Source of the DNA: a virus
DNA length: 47,810 nt
Virus record (IMG/VR): IMGVR_UViG_3300033273_000078
Location: 1 to 47,810 of that record
Reading direction: 5' to 3' (one strand)
Below the pieces are notes generated by a model. That model was not told the DNA's origin, made no database searches, and saw only the letters and a program-made list of their open reading frames with translations. The number at the start of each line of letters is the position of its first letter. Position 1 is the stretch's first letter. Position numbers and translations under genes: made by a program. This document shows positions 16,587 to 24,135 of this stretch, in pieces.

Positions 16587-16856
16587 TTACTCCTGTGCAC
16601 AGGGTGCAGGGTTGATGTATTCACGTGCATTGTACTTGTTAATCTCTTCTTCAAGCGCAGGGTAATGTACACTAGCTGGAATAGCTACGCCAGCCTTCGG
16701 TGTCAATGTTTCAGCCATGGCTTTGAACTTATCATATTTAATATAGTCATCTGCCATGTCAGCTTCGTTAGTTAAGAAGAGTGCCCACAGGTATGCGCAC
16801 TCACCTGTCAAGCCTATGCCACCATAGGCACGTTCGATGTACGGAACTTTACTCAT
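16587..16856 (-). CDS. hypothetical protein
   Basis: An 89-residue protein. A longer frame to 16916 exists, but ATG 16856 has a perfect AAGGAG 8 nt upstream and overlaps the previous stop as ATGA. It begins MSKVPYIERAYGGIGLTGEC. No known motif. A pair of cysteines is not in metal-binding spacing. Confidence 0.62.
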   Translation of the reverse strand: MSKVPYIERAYGGIGLTGECAYLWALFLTNEADMADDYIKYDKFKAMAETLTPKAGVAIPASVHYPALEEEINKYNAREYINPAPCAQE

Positions 16857-16999
16857 TTCTTTTGCTCCTTGTATGTACCATGTACAGGTTTCTTTCCGTG
16901 TTGTTTTATCCAACACCTAGCACAATAGTACGTAGGCTTGTCACCTTCCTTAGCATCAGCTTTGCTATCGCAGAAATCACATTTAGGTGTAGTACTCAT
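16853..16999 (-). CDS. 48-residue zinc-finger microprotein
   Basis: CDFC (residues 7-10) and CARC (28-31) form a compact four-cysteine zinc site with a basic tail (KQHGKKPVHGTYKEQKK). Both ends overlap their neighbours as ATGA, a strong sign of a genuine translated gene. Possible nucleic-acid-binding regulator. Confidence 0.65.
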   Translation of the reverse strand: MSTTPKCDFCDSKADAKEGDKPTYYCARCWIKQHGKKPVHGTYKEQKK

Positions 17000-17277
17000 G
17001 CGACTGACCTCAACTGTTTTGTTCTGAAGAACCCATCGTACTGCGGGTACATATCATGGAAATGTCTAGCGTAATAGGCTCGATGATTATTACTTAACTT
17101 AAATGGTTTACCTGTTGTTTCGATATCCGTATGCCAGCGGATACGTTCAAACACAGCATTGACACTGTAGTTTTTACGTCCTGTATTGATTACATCAAAT
17201 GTAAACTTCACGAAGAGTTCCCACACTTGTGGGTTCTCCTTGTGAAACTTATGGAATTCATCTTGCAGTTTACTCAT
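16996..17277 (-). CDS. conserved phage hypothetical protein
   Basis: A 93-residue protein starting at ATG 17277 (MSKLQDEFHKFHKENPQVWE), coupled to the HTH gene's stop. The longer frame to 17406 lies inside that gene and is rejected. The pattern NYSVNAVFERIRWHTDIET, SNNHRAYYARHFHDMYP and GFFRTK is one I recall from many phage hypothetical proteins near replication genes. No biochemical role is known to me. Confidence 0.68.
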   Translation of the reverse strand: MSKLQDEFHKFHKENPQVWELFVKFTFDVINTGRKNYSVNAVFERIRWHTDIETTGKPFKLSNNHRAYYARHFHDMYPQYDGFFRTKQLRSVA

Positions 17278-17632
17278 TGACTGCCTCCTCTTGTTCCATT
17301 TGCTCACGCTGTTCATCCGTGAGCTTCCATAGCTTAGTGATAGTCCAGTGACCAAAGGGTACAGCCCCTTGGTACTCACGGTCAAATGCAGATGGCTTCT
17401 TGCCACCTTTCGCTATTGTATCAATGCGTTTCTGGGCAATGTCTTGCCTGTCACGATATGGGATATCCATACCCCGCTTACGCAAAGATGTAACCTTCGC
17501 TTTGGTTGATGCATGTGAGATACCAATCTTCAAAGATATCTCCTCGAAAGTTAAGCCCTCTTTGTAGAGCTTAACAAGCTCGTCTATTTGCTCTTGTGTC
17601 CAATGAACAAGAGGTCTTTTTGCTTTAGCCAT
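17270..17632 (-). CDS. helix-turn-helix DNA-binding protein
   Basis: A 120-residue protein. Residues about 10-55 (WTQEQIDELVKLYKEGLTFE and EEISLKIGISHASTKAKVTS) match a Myb/GcrA-like HTH. The C-terminal half is basic, then acidic. It overlaps primase by 8 nt. It could be a transcriptional regulator of the phage and is the only clear HTH protein in the leftward block, so a candidate for lysis/lysogeny control, but nothing here proves that. Confidence 0.7.
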   Translation of the reverse strand: MAKAKRPLVHWTQEQIDELVKLYKEGLTFEEISLKIGISHASTKAKVTSLRKRGMDIPYRDRQDIAQKRIDTIAKGGKKPSAFDREYQGAVPFGHWTITKLWKLTDEQREQMEQEEAVNE

Positions 17633-18422
17633 ATAGCATCTCCGCTAAGTTATCTAAATCTTCAGGACGTTTATACTTCAAATCATCACGCAAATTCAAT
17701 GCCTTGCCACCCAACTCCCTTGCAATCTTAATTGATTTGTCACGGGCATCAGGATCAAGTGCCACGATTACATTATCCCAGTACTTTTTTATGTACTGTT
17801 TGTGGAATGCAGTCAGTTGTGTACCTAGCAATGCTAAGCCAGTGCAATCCATACGGAACGCACTGCCTACAACATAAGCACTGACTGCATCCTCAACAAT
17901 TACAACTGTGTTTGAATCGAATCCCCATGTGTACGGTACAGGGGACGATGCATAGCGTAGCCATTTCGGTTGCCTACCAGTCAACGATCTACCAACTGCA
18001 TCCACTACCTCCAACTCTTCAGACAGGACAATAAACACAAGCCTGTCTTGTCGGATATCGTAGTGAACATCTTCTGGATCAATGTCGTATCGCTTTAAAA
18101 ACATGGGATCTATGGGGGTAGCCACCTCAGTGTATGGTATGACATAGGGAGGTACTGAATACCCACGTAGATCCCATCCAGAATCGCTCTCAGAGGGTGT
18201 TTCAGCACCGTTGCTCAGTAGTTGTTTGATTGTCATGGCATCCATGTTTTTATGTACAGAACCAGACAGACTGCAACTGTTTTTGTAGCAGTTGTATAGT
18301 ACATTCCCATAGCTACGGGTGACAGTGAACGTGTTCTTTCCCCTGCACACAGGGCAATCGCCTCTGTACGTTTCATCGACAGATAGATCTAACGTGTCGA
18401 TAAAATCAGTTAATTTCGACAT
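17625..18422 (-). CDS. DNA primase (zinc finger + TOPRIM)
   Basis: A 265-residue stand-alone primase. The N-terminal zinc ribbon has C23-x2-C26 and C45-x4-C50 (CPVC, NCYKNSC), as in the T7 gp4 primase zinc-binding domain. The TOPRIM fold has E177-D178 (VVIVEDAVSAY) and D223-x-D225 (VIVALDPDARDKS). It makes RNA primers and should act with the helicase at 14741-15964. First of the replication genes after the integrase in transcription order. Confidence 0.9.
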   Translation of the reverse strand: MSKLTDFIDTLDLSVDETYRGDCPVCRGKNTFTVTRSYGNVLYNCYKNSCSLSGSVHKNMDAMTIKQLLSNGAETPSESDSGWDLRGYSVPPYVIPYTEVATPIDPMFLKRYDIDPEDVHYDIRQDRLVFIVLSEELEVVDAVGRSLTGRQPKWLRYASSPVPYTWGFDSNTVVIVEDAVSAYVVGSAFRMDCTGLALLGTQLTAFHKQYIKKYWDNVIVALDPDARDKSIKIARELGGKALNLRDDLKYKRPEDLDNLAEMLYG

Positions 18423-18484
18423 AACATGTGCCTTACATACTAACTATTAAAATAACTATAATTAATTCAATCATTTATATGTAC
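18423..18484. other. AT-rich gap between integrase and primase
   Basis: 62 bp, very AT-rich, with a directly repeated TAACTAT. It could hold a promoter for primase or part of attP, since it adjoins the integrase, but I see neither a tRNA fragment nor a consensus promoter. Confidence 0.4.
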
Positions 18485-19582
18485 CTATTGCCGGTGTGCA
18501 TTGCGGAGCGTACACGCCTGTGTCGCAGATGTCAATGTATTTTTCATGTACGGCTTGACTGATTGTGGATTCGCATGGCCGGTCACTGCCATGATCTGTG
18601 CCATACCTACCCCTGCCTCAACCATTTCCGTTGTAGCCGTTCTCCGTAGGTCTGAGATACGTAAATCATCAGGTAGTCCCGCCTTCTTAATTAAGCGACG
18701 AGCCGCATGGCTGAGTGAGTGTACAGTGTACACACTGAAACCAGATCGACTCTTCGCATTGACATTGGGTGCGACATACTTCTGCCATCCGAAGTCATCG
18801 AACTGATTACGCAATACCTCAAGCAGATCATCGCTGATTGGTATCTTGACCTGCGCTCTACGCTTCGACTGGATCATGGTCAACTTACCATTGTCTAAGT
18901 CGAGACAATCCCATGTCAGTTCTCTCATGTCACCGACACGTTGCGCCCACTCATACGCCATGTGTACAATCAATCCCAGATTGCGAGTGGAGAACTCAGA
19001 GTATGCAGTCTCAAGGTATGTCTTGACATGGTCGGGAGTCCACACAGTCTTGCGAGACTCCTCACTGTACGTGTCCATGTCACGCCATGGATTACGATCC
19101 GCATGGCCGAACTTTAATCCATATGAGAATACCTTTCGTATCGCAGAGAGTGTGCGGTTAGCAAATGGGATACCTCTTTTACATAAAATTTCATAGACCT
19201 TCTGGCACATGGGCTGTGTGATTCTATCGATATCGTACTTGCCGAGTAGCTTTCCATTCACTTCAGTCAGCACAATCATGGACAGTTGATACTTATAAAT
19301 TTTCTTGGTTTCTTCCTTAAGCTTTTGATAATCAAGGGAATTATAATATTCTTGGATGAGTCCACGGACTGTATGATCATACGTATGGACTTGTGATTTC
19401 TCCTCACGCCACGCATCAATCTGCTGATTGAATCTTTCAGCTTGATTGAATGCAGTTTCCTTTCTGTCTGAAAGGTAGATGCGAGATACAACTCCCGCAT
19501 CGACAGCATCCTGCGGGGGATTGTAACGCCAACGCTTCACGCCTCCTCGCATGGTCTTTTGTACATACCTTGGCTTGTTCAT
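18485..19582 (-). CDS. int: tyrosine recombinase / phage integrase
   Basis: A 365-residue site-specific recombinase. There is an N-terminal arm-type region, a SAM-like core-binding domain (about 66-165), and a catalytic domain with R215 (AQRVGDMREL), K240, R313 (SDLRR), H336 (TGHA) and nucleophile Y345 (VKPYMKN). The usual first His of the HxxR box is Ser310 here. AAGGAG precedes the ATG, which overlaps the 53-residue gene upstream. Indicates capacity for lysogeny. No repressor is recognised in the window. Confidence 0.92.
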   Translation of the reverse strand: MNKPRYVQKTMRGGVKRWRYNPPQDAVDAGVVSRIYLSDRKETAFNQAERFNQQIDAWREEKSQVHTYDHTVRGLIQEYYNSLDYQKLKEETKKIYKYQLSMIVLTEVNGKLLGKYDIDRITQPMCQKVYEILCKRGIPFANRTLSAIRKVFSYGLKFGHADRNPWRDMDTYSEESRKTVWTPDHVKTYLETAYSEFSTRNLGLIVHMAYEWAQRVGDMRELTWDCLDLDNGKLTMIQSKRRAQVKIPISDDLLEVLRNQFDDFGWQKYVAPNVNAKSRSGFSVYTVHSLSHAARRLIKKAGLPDDLRISDLRRTATTEMVEAGVGMAQIMAVTGHANPQSVKPYMKNTLTSATQACTLRNAHRQ

Positions 19583-19740
19583 AACTTAAGTATCTCCTTA
19601 GCTTTGGTTCGTAAGCTGTTGACTTTCTTGGAATCTAATTTGTACTTAGTCTCAATCATGGTCAGAGCTTCTTCAAGTTTCTCCTTGATCTGTTCCTCTG
19701 ACCATTTTGATTTAAAGAATCCTGCAACTACATTACTCAT
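19579..19740 (-). CDS. 53-residue basic protein upstream of integrase
   Basis: ATG at 19740, stop overlapping the int start (TTATGA). The helical basic product (GFFKSKWSEEQIKEKLEEAL, then KYKLDSKKVNSLRTKAKEIL) is co-transcribed with int. The position is where an excisionase might be, but I see no winged-helix motif. Unassigned. Confidence 0.6.
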   Translation of the reverse strand: MSNVVAGFFKSKWSEEQIKEKLEEALTMIETKYKLDSKKVNSLRTKAKEILKL

Positions 19741-19924
19741 ACATTCTTCGCTCCAGATTGACTACGGCAGAGCGAAGGCTGTTACCCATTCCCATGTAAT
19801 CCTCAGTCGTAGCAACCCATCGCCTGCCCACGTAACGCACGGACACCTTATGATTACTCATGAAGTTTATCAGTGATGTGTCACTACGCTTACGTTCAGT
19901 AGCCATCTCATGTAGATCACTCAT
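19733..19924 (-). CDS. hypothetical protein
   Basis: A 63-residue protein with GAGGAG 9-10 nt before ATG 19924 and short overlaps on both sides. Residues VSVRYVGRRWVATTEDYMGM suggest a small beta-sheet domain followed by a helix. No known family. Confidence 0.6.
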   Translation of the reverse strand: MSDLHEMATERKRSDTSLINFMSNHKVSVRYVGRRWVATTEDYMGMGNSLRSAVVNLERRMYE

Positions 19925-20126
19925 AGGTTTCTAGCTCCTCGATCAGGTTGAATCCAATATGCTCAGCGGCTAAGCGCAAGCGTCTAGCACAGTACTCACG
20001 TTGTCGATCCTTACGGCTGAAACGATCACGTACAAGGTTAGCAATCTTGTCAGCATCTTCAGAATTAACTAAGGCTTCTTGGATCATCTCGACGATTTCA
20101 TTATCAGAGTAATATGTACTATCCAT
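19917..20126 (-). CDS. hypothetical protein
   Basis: A 69-residue protein with an acidic N-terminus and an Arg-rich middle (RDRFSRKDRQREYCARRLRL). Overlaps both neighbours by 8 nt. No family recognised. Confidence 0.6.
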   Translation of the reverse strand: MDSTYYSDNEIVEMIQEALVNSEDADKIANLVRDRFSRKDRQREYCARRLRLAAEHIGFNLIEELETYE

Positions 20127-20403
20127 TCTCTTTCTTCTGCTTCTGTGAATTCATGTATTGAGTGATCCGAGCAGGGATCACAAGGTTTGTATCGCAATAC
20201 TCGCAACACTCTCCAGTGTCAGCGAGCGGTGATGGGTTCGCACCCATGCCGTAGAACTTACCTCCACAGAGAACACATTGATTCCGATCGAGTTCTGCTT
20301 GTTGCATAGAACCACTCCTTTTTAATTCACGTTTACGATCTATGTGAGTAGCGGGACGCAGTCTTTGCGCACTGTGTTTATGTACATAATTTCTACGTCC
20401 CAT
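20119..20403 (-). CDS. zinc-ribbon protein with two in-frame starts
   Basis: A 94-residue form from ATG 20403, with AAGGAG 7 nt upstream. A second in-frame ATG at 20307 also has AAGGAG 7 nt upstream and would give a 62-residue form. The C-terminal part has CVLC and CEYC (residues 43-46, 67-70), a zinc ribbon. The N-terminal 32 residues are Arg/Lys/His-rich and would add a nucleic-acid-binding arm. Both forms may be made. Function unknown. Confidence 0.62.
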   Translation of the reverse strand: MGRRNYVHKHSAQRLRPATHIDRKRELKRSGSMQQAELDRNQCVLCGGKFYGMGANPSPLADTGECCEYCDTNLVIPARITQYMNSQKQKKENG

Positions 20404-20414
20404 CTCTTCACTCC

Positions 20415-20651
20415 TTATTTAATACGCAGGAAGACATACTTGTCTTTCTGGTCAGGGTGCATGTAAAGGCTGTACTTACCTTTCAGATACGCACTGCCTG
20501 CCGCACCAAGACGATGGTGATACTCTTTGCCAACAACAAACCAATCACCTACCTTCATGGATTCAAACAGAAGTTTCCAATTAGATCTGCCATGTGCATA
20601 CTTGCGGCGGGGTGCAGTCTTGTTACGCTCAATTTTAATTAACTCAATCAT
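20415..20651 (-). CDS. conserved small phage protein
   Basis: A 78-residue basic protein. The pattern W-K-L-L-F-E-S-M-KVGDWFVV, then an Arg-x-Gly-Ala-Ala stretch and a terminal beta-hairpin (KYVFLRIK), resembles a small phage family I have seen but cannot name. No catalytic residues are evident. Confidence 0.6.
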   Translation of the reverse strand: MIELIKIERNKTAPRRKYAHGRSNWKLLFESMKVGDWFVVGKEYHHRLGAAGSAYLKGKYSLYMHPDQKDKYVFLRIK

Positions 20652-20661
20652 GATAGACTCC

Positions 20662-20943
20662 TTAGTCTAGGTTATAAAAGATGTTGTGTATCCAAGCATC
20701 CTTGCCTTTGTTGAGGGCTAGCTTCTTACCATCCCAATCATAGTACCCATGGATCTTCGTGCGTCCAGTGCGCTTACTGATCTTCAGGATACATACCTCA
20801 CGGACATTGTCCATGTTCTCGTTGGTACGCAGTACCCAATCCTTGACGTTAGCGATGGTCTTGAATGTAGGCAAGATACTCATGCGCTCACTCCAGAAGT
20901 CATCGTCATCTTTGTAATGAATCTGTGCTGTGTAATTAGACAT
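20662..20943 (-). CDS. hypothetical protein
   Basis: A 93-residue protein, beta-alpha with a basic patch (ILKISKRTGRTKIHGYYDWD). Overlaps the start of the next gene by 8 nt. No recognised family. Confidence 0.6.
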   Translation of the reverse strand: MSNYTAQIHYKDDDDFWSERMSILPTFKTIANVKDWVLRTNENMDNVREVCILKISKRTGRTKIHGYYDWDGKKLALNKGKDAWIHNIFYNLD

Positions 20944-21127
20944 CTTTTATCTCCACTGTTGTGTGTATTTCTTCTTCCATTTCTTCCTCGTCTTCCTCTA
21001 CGCCAAGCTCCTCAGCATAGTTCAAGCTCCAGAATTTATGGTTGGCTTCTACTTCATTGTCCGCTTCAATCTCAGCACTGTAATATTTAGTTACAGTTGC
21101 ACCAACAAAATACTTAGGCATCTTCAT
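20936..21127 (-). CDS. small acidic protein, DpnD-like pattern
   Basis: A 63-residue protein starting MKMPKYFVGATVTKYYSAEI, with an extremely acidic second half (EEDEEEMEEEIHTTVEI). The pattern of a beta strand followed by an E-A-E-x-E-x-E-A helix resembles DpnD/PcfM-like small proteins and the product of 21241-21411. Possible DNA mimic or adaptor. Function unknown. Confidence 0.6.
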   Translation of the reverse strand: MKMPKYFVGATVTKYYSAEIEADNEVEANHKFWSLNYAEELGVEEDEEEMEEEIHTTVEIKDV

Positions 21128-21248
21128 TCTCCTCTTCGTCTTCTATTATAGGAAAAGACACTGCAACAAAATCACACTCATCAGCGGTGCATTCCCACTT
21201 GTGGGTTGGGCACGTTTCGAGCCACTCAAAAAATTCTTTCCTATTCAT
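21114..21248 (-). CDS. 44-residue acidic protein
   Basis: ATG 21248 has GGAGG 6 nt upstream. The longer frame to 21320 overlaps the neighbour and is rejected. Starts MNRKEFFEWLETCPTHKWEC. Three Cys and two His could bind zinc. The tail is acidic (EDEEENEDA). Confidence 0.58.
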   Translation of the reverse strand: MNRKEFFEWLETCPTHKWECTADECDFVAVSFPIIEDEEENEDA

Positions 21249-21411
21249 TGACTGCCTCCTTGATCTCATAGACCTCACGCTCAATGTACTCAGTGCGCAC
21301 AGGCTCTGAGTACCCTTCATCTACGATGTCGTACGCATCATCTTCTGTCTCAGCTACAATCTCATACACAGAGACTATAGTCGCTGACTCATACACCATG
21401 AACTTAGGCAT
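21241..21411 (-). CDS. 56-residue acidic protein, DpnD-like pattern
   Basis: Starts MPKFMVYESATIVSVYEIVA, then AETEDDAYDIVDEGYSEPV. It has the same strand-then-acidic-helix layout as the gene at 20936-21127, so the two may be paralogues. Overlaps both neighbours by 8 nt. Confidence 0.6.
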   Translation of the reverse strand: MPKFMVYESATIVSVYEIVAETEDDAYDIVDEGYSEPVRTEYIEREVYEIKEAVNE

Positions 21412-21595
21412 CTCTAATCTCCTTGATTGTTGACCATGTATCAGATTGGTGGTTCATCTTGTCTAGTTTAATTGCGAGATCACGAAGCTCCTGCTTCGCA
21501 AGCTCACGCCCTTCTGCATCCCCATGCTCCATAGTGTGAATGAGGAGATTCATTGCTGTACACCATGAAGGTGTTGCGTCGATGTATTTAGTCAT
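21404..21595 (-). CDS. hypothetical protein
   Basis: A 63-residue helical protein (MTKYIDATPSWCTAMNLLIH). Eight-nt overlaps with both neighbours indicate a coupled operon. No family recognised. Confidence 0.6.
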   Translation of the reverse strand: MTKYIDATPSWCTAMNLLIHTMEHGDAEGRELAKQELRDLAIKLDKMNHQSDTWSTIKEIRDA

Positions 21596-21818
21596 TGACA
21601 GATACCTCTGTGATTTCGTAGTCGTTCATTCCAATGCAATCAATTAGATTGTCGGGATCTTCTTCAATGAAGTAATCCTTGATGTGTTCATCTAAAATTG
21701 CATCTGTCTTAGACAGGTCATACCTGTAGCGAATTTCGTCATACACATCTGGATCAAAGTCATCTAGCGTGAAGCTCACTTCACACTGCATCTTCACAGT
21801 AATTCTCTTTGTACTCAT
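21588..21818 (-). CDS. acidic hypothetical protein
   Basis: A 76-residue protein, MSTKRITVKMQCEVSFTLDD then strongly acidic, with a C-terminal strand (YEITEVSV). The layout is loosely like the two DpnD-like neighbours. First gene downstream of the terminator at 21835-21860, so it should have its own promoter or rely on read-through. I saw no consensus promoter in the 56-bp gap. Confidence 0.6.
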   Translation of the reverse strand: MSTKRITVKMQCEVSFTLDDFDPDVYDEIRYRYDLSKTDAILDEHIKDYFIEEDPDNLIDCIGMNDYEITEVSVND

Positions 21819-21834
21819 AGTTCATTTCCTTATT

Positions 21835-21860
21835 TAAAAAATCCCCCACCGAAGTGGGGG
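21835..21860 (-). terminator. rho-independent terminator after the DUF932-type gene
   Basis: CCCCCAC-CGAA-GTGGGGG on the + strand (CTTCGG-type loop on the minus strand), followed on the minus strand by six T. Lies 14 nt after the stop of the 21875-22744 gene. Confidence 0.9.
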
Positions 21861-21874
21861 CATTGGAGAAAGTA

Positions 21875-22744
21875 CTAAGCGGCAAGCCCAGTCAACTGTT
21901 GGAAGGCTCTGCCTTGCACGATACTCGATACTTGATCTTCGATCCGTATCTGCTTACGAGCGAGGTCTGTACCCTCACGGCCAGTGACATGAGTACCGAT
22001 GTGAGTCAGTACATTGTACAAACGGTAGCCGGTGTCACCGAGACTGGAATAGTCATTCCAGATGCGAGCGAACTCCTCAACAGATTTCTCATTGACCTTG
22101 ATACCTGAAGCAACACGATAGGTTGCTACCTCAGCACGGGCAAAGGCAATTGCCTGATCCTTAGTGACACGAGTATCCATCATCTGTTTGTACAGATGAG
22201 CTTCATTCTCTAAGCGAGAAGGATACTCAGCAACGACAGCACCGAGCTTCTCAGGATCAGAAAGCATTGTATGCTTCTGCTTCACAGCGAGACGCTCACC
22301 GACAGTGACCATGCCATTGGTGCAAGCCAGTCGCATAATCATGCAACGGATATCACGGCGGAATGACATATCGTGTGAGTCGATGATACGCATCTTCATC
22401 TGTGTGGCTTCACCAACGATACGTTCGTAGTCGTACTGAGCGAACACAATGTCAGCAGAGAATGCCGCACCACACCGAGCCACACCGAACTTGATCTTGA
22501 GATCAGATGTATCGACACCGGACTCAGCGATACCCTCACGGAAAGAATCCCACATATGTTTGTAATTCACAGGGTTGTGATTCTTACCTGATGGCTTATC
22601 GTTGATAAGCTCATCCGTGTTAGGGTTGACGATCCAATACTGATCAGGAACTTGCATACCCTTACGGTACACAGGCTCACGAATAGGATCGAAGTCCAGT
22701 TCAACTGGAAGTGCAGGGACAGAATCAAAGTTTTCGTATTTCAT
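21875..22744 (-). CDS. DUF932 family phage/plasmid protein
   Basis: A 289-residue protein. The start ATG 22744 has AAGGAG 6 nt upstream. The frame upstream to 22762 is rejected. The conserved centre of the family is visible: a DSHD-x-SFRR segment and RLACTNGMV. DUF932 proteins are common on plasmids, ICEs and phages, and I know of no proven biochemistry. A stand-alone unit ending at a terminator and preceded by a 42-bp gap, so probably a well expressed early gene. Confidence 0.8.
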   Translation of the reverse strand: MKYENFDSVPALPVELDFDPIREPVYRKGMQVPDQYWIVNPNTDELINDKPSGKNHNPVNYKHMWDSFREGIAESGVDTSDLKIKFGVARCGAAFSADIVFAQYDYERIVGEATQMKMRIIDSHDMSFRRDIRCMIMRLACTNGMVTVGERLAVKQKHTMLSDPEKLGAVVAEYPSRLENEAHLYKQMMDTRVTKDQAIAFARAEVATYRVASGIKVNEKSVEEFARIWNDYSSLGDTGYRLYNVLTHIGTHVTGREGTDLARKQIRIEDQVSSIVQGRAFQQLTGLAA

Positions 22745-22786
22745 AACTTGCTCCTTAAGCAAATGTAAATTTAGTAATTTAAAATA

Positions 22787-22966
22787 TTAATCTAAAGCAA
22801 CAGCGTAGTCAACTGTTGTTTCACAATCAGCAAGACGCATCTTGTCAGATGCATCGCTGTCAGCGACAGAGCGTAGCTTGTCAATGACAAGATCAATCGC
22901 TTCGTCTACATTGTTACAATCATCCACATAGAATGTGTGGTATGAGCCAATAGCTAGTTTAACCAT
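22787..22966 (-). CDS. 59-residue acidic protein
   Basis: GGAGG precedes ATG 22966. The product MVKLAIGSYHTFYVDDCNNV is small, acidic and of unknown function. The DNA contains several short perfect inverted repeats (for example CTTGTC-AAT-GACAAG and GCATCT-TGTC-AGATGC), like the denser array at 25.3-26.6 kb. Confidence 0.65.
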   Translation of the reverse strand: MVKLAIGSYHTFYVDDCNNVDEAIDLVIDKLRSVADSDASDKMRLADCETTVDYAVALD

Positions 22967-22969
22967 CAG

Positions 22970-23119
22970 TTAATTTCCTCCAGTTATGGTAAGTAAAAGA
23001 CGGGTAGCTTGTTCAGCTACCCAGATTGTGCCGAAGAATATAAACACTCCGACTAACGAGTGGATAAACCTTTTGACAAAGGCTTTCCGTATATCAATAT
23101 CTTGATCATCAAGCTTCAC
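22970..23119 (-). CDS. 49-residue single-pass membrane protein
   Basis: GTG start at 23119 with GGAG 6 nt upstream. After a charged N-terminus, residues about 19-36 (HSLVGVFIFFGTIWVA) form one transmembrane helix, followed by a short tail. An 8-bp hairpin (GGGTAGCT / AGCTACCC) lies inside the gene. It could be a small holin-like or superinfection protein, but the location among early genes does not favour lysis. Confidence 0.6.
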   Translation of the reverse strand: MKLDDQDIDIRKAFVKRFIHSLVGVFIFFGTIWVAEQATRLLLTITGGN

Positions 23120-23120
23120 G

Positions 23121-23837
23121 TTACACTCCAACTGCAATCGCTTCAGGATTATTTACAATGAAAGGATTGTCAAGATCTTTGACAGCCCTACCTTTTGCAC
23201 GTAGGCCAATGATGACACGCCCAGCCTGCACATTGTCAATGTCAGAACGATCACCGTCAATGACGACACGCTTCATGAATCGCATGGGCAAACCATGCCT
23301 GAAGACCACTGATATTGGAACATCTGTCTTCAGAGCTTCGTTGACTTGCTTCGCAAAGTCAGGACTCGCAGAGAAGCTGAACATCAGCTTGTAGTTAGGC
23401 GGAGTGCGGCCAATCCTGTGGGGTAGCTTGGTGTAGTCATACAGGAATGCATCAGCAAACTCACCACCGATATCGAGATGATTTTCCCACGGGATATCAG
23501 AGACAGTGTTCAATCTGAACACAGGCTTTTTGCCTTGCCGCTGACATAACTTGATAAAGTTATGCATCTCGTGACGAAGTTTCGTCAGGAAACTGTCTCG
23601 ATCAGACAGCCACCAGTCAGTCTTAGCTTGTCTGGAATCTTGGACAGAGTCCATGTTACCTCTGCCTGACGTATTGAGGCACGGCTCTTTGCACATAGCG
23701 AGATCCTGTGCAGGACAAATCCGCTTGTCTGATGGACGCATTGACAGTGAAGCAATGCGAACCTGATCACTACCGAGTATCGACTTGGTAGACTTAGCAA
23801 TCTTGGGATTGCCACCATTTGTATTTAACAAATCCAT
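23121..23837 (-). CDS. conserved phage protein, DUF7227-like
   Basis: A 238-residue protein. The N-terminal Cys cluster C41-x7-C49-x3-C53 (CPAQDLAMCKEPCLNTSGRG), then NMDSVQDSRQAKTDWWLSDR and RLNTVSDIPWE, matches a phage family I remember with the same CPG-C-x3-C-L-N-T-AGRG pattern. The family function is unknown. Cysteines could bind metal or Fe-S. The C-terminal region is alpha/beta. Next gene starts 2 nt downstream. Confidence 0.68.
   Translation of the reverse strand: MDLLNTNGGNPKIAKSTKSILGSDQVRIASLSMRPSDKRICPAQDLAMCKEPCLNTSGRGNMDSVQDSRQAKTDWWLSDRDSFLTKLRHEMHNFIKLCQRQGKKPVFRLNTVSDIPWENHLDIGGEFADAFLYDYTKLPHRIGRTPPNYKLMFSFSASPDFAKQVNEALKTDVPISVVFRHGLPMRFMKRVVIDGDRSDIDNVQAGRVIIGLRAKGRAVKDLDNPFIVNNPEAIAVGV
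23571..23588. repeat. palindromic repeat copy 1 (TGACGAA-GT-TTCGTCA)
   Basis: 18 of the 21 bases shared with the copies at 24791, 25461 and 26250. It lies inside the DUF7227-like gene. A second hairpin (CATAACTT-GATA-AAGTTATG, 23545-23564) sits just beside it. Confidence 0.75.
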
Positions 23838-23850
23838 AGTTCATTTCTCC

Positions 23851-24120
23851 TTACGGGTGGTTCGCTTCAGCGGCGGCTTCAGCCCAATCTTGCAACGTCT
23901 TTCTGTGGAAATTTGGTGCGAAAGATTGCACGGAATCATCACACTCAGCCAATTTCGTAAGAACTTCTTCAAGTTCTTCGACTAGCTCAGCATTGAAATG
24001 ATACCGAGCTTTCAGCTTGATAATTAAACACTGAGCATCTGCCGCATCAGACCACGATGAATACAAAGCCATCTTGAAATCATCAGGCTCACCGAACACA
24101 TTTAACAAATCGTTTTTCAT
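23851..24120 (-). CDS. hypothetical protein
   Basis: An 89-residue protein from ATG 24120, with GGAG 7 nt upstream. The longer frame to 24162 runs into the terminator and is rejected. Helical and acidic (ELVEELEEVLTKLAECDDS). An 8-bp perfect inverted repeat (AAGAACTT-CTTC-AAGTTCTT) lies in the gene at 23959-23978. Confidence 0.6.
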   Translation of the reverse strand: MKNDLLNVFGEPDDFKMALYSSWSDAADAQCLIIKLKARYHFNAELVEELEEVLTKLAECDDSVQSFAPNFHRKTLQDWAEAAAEANHP

Positions 24121-24135
24121 TTGAACTCTCCAGAT

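Noticed and set aside
17270-17632. Confident lysogeny repressor
   Set aside because: It has an HTH, but it lies within the replication operon and no operator-autoregulation layout is visible. Kept only as a DNA-binding protein.
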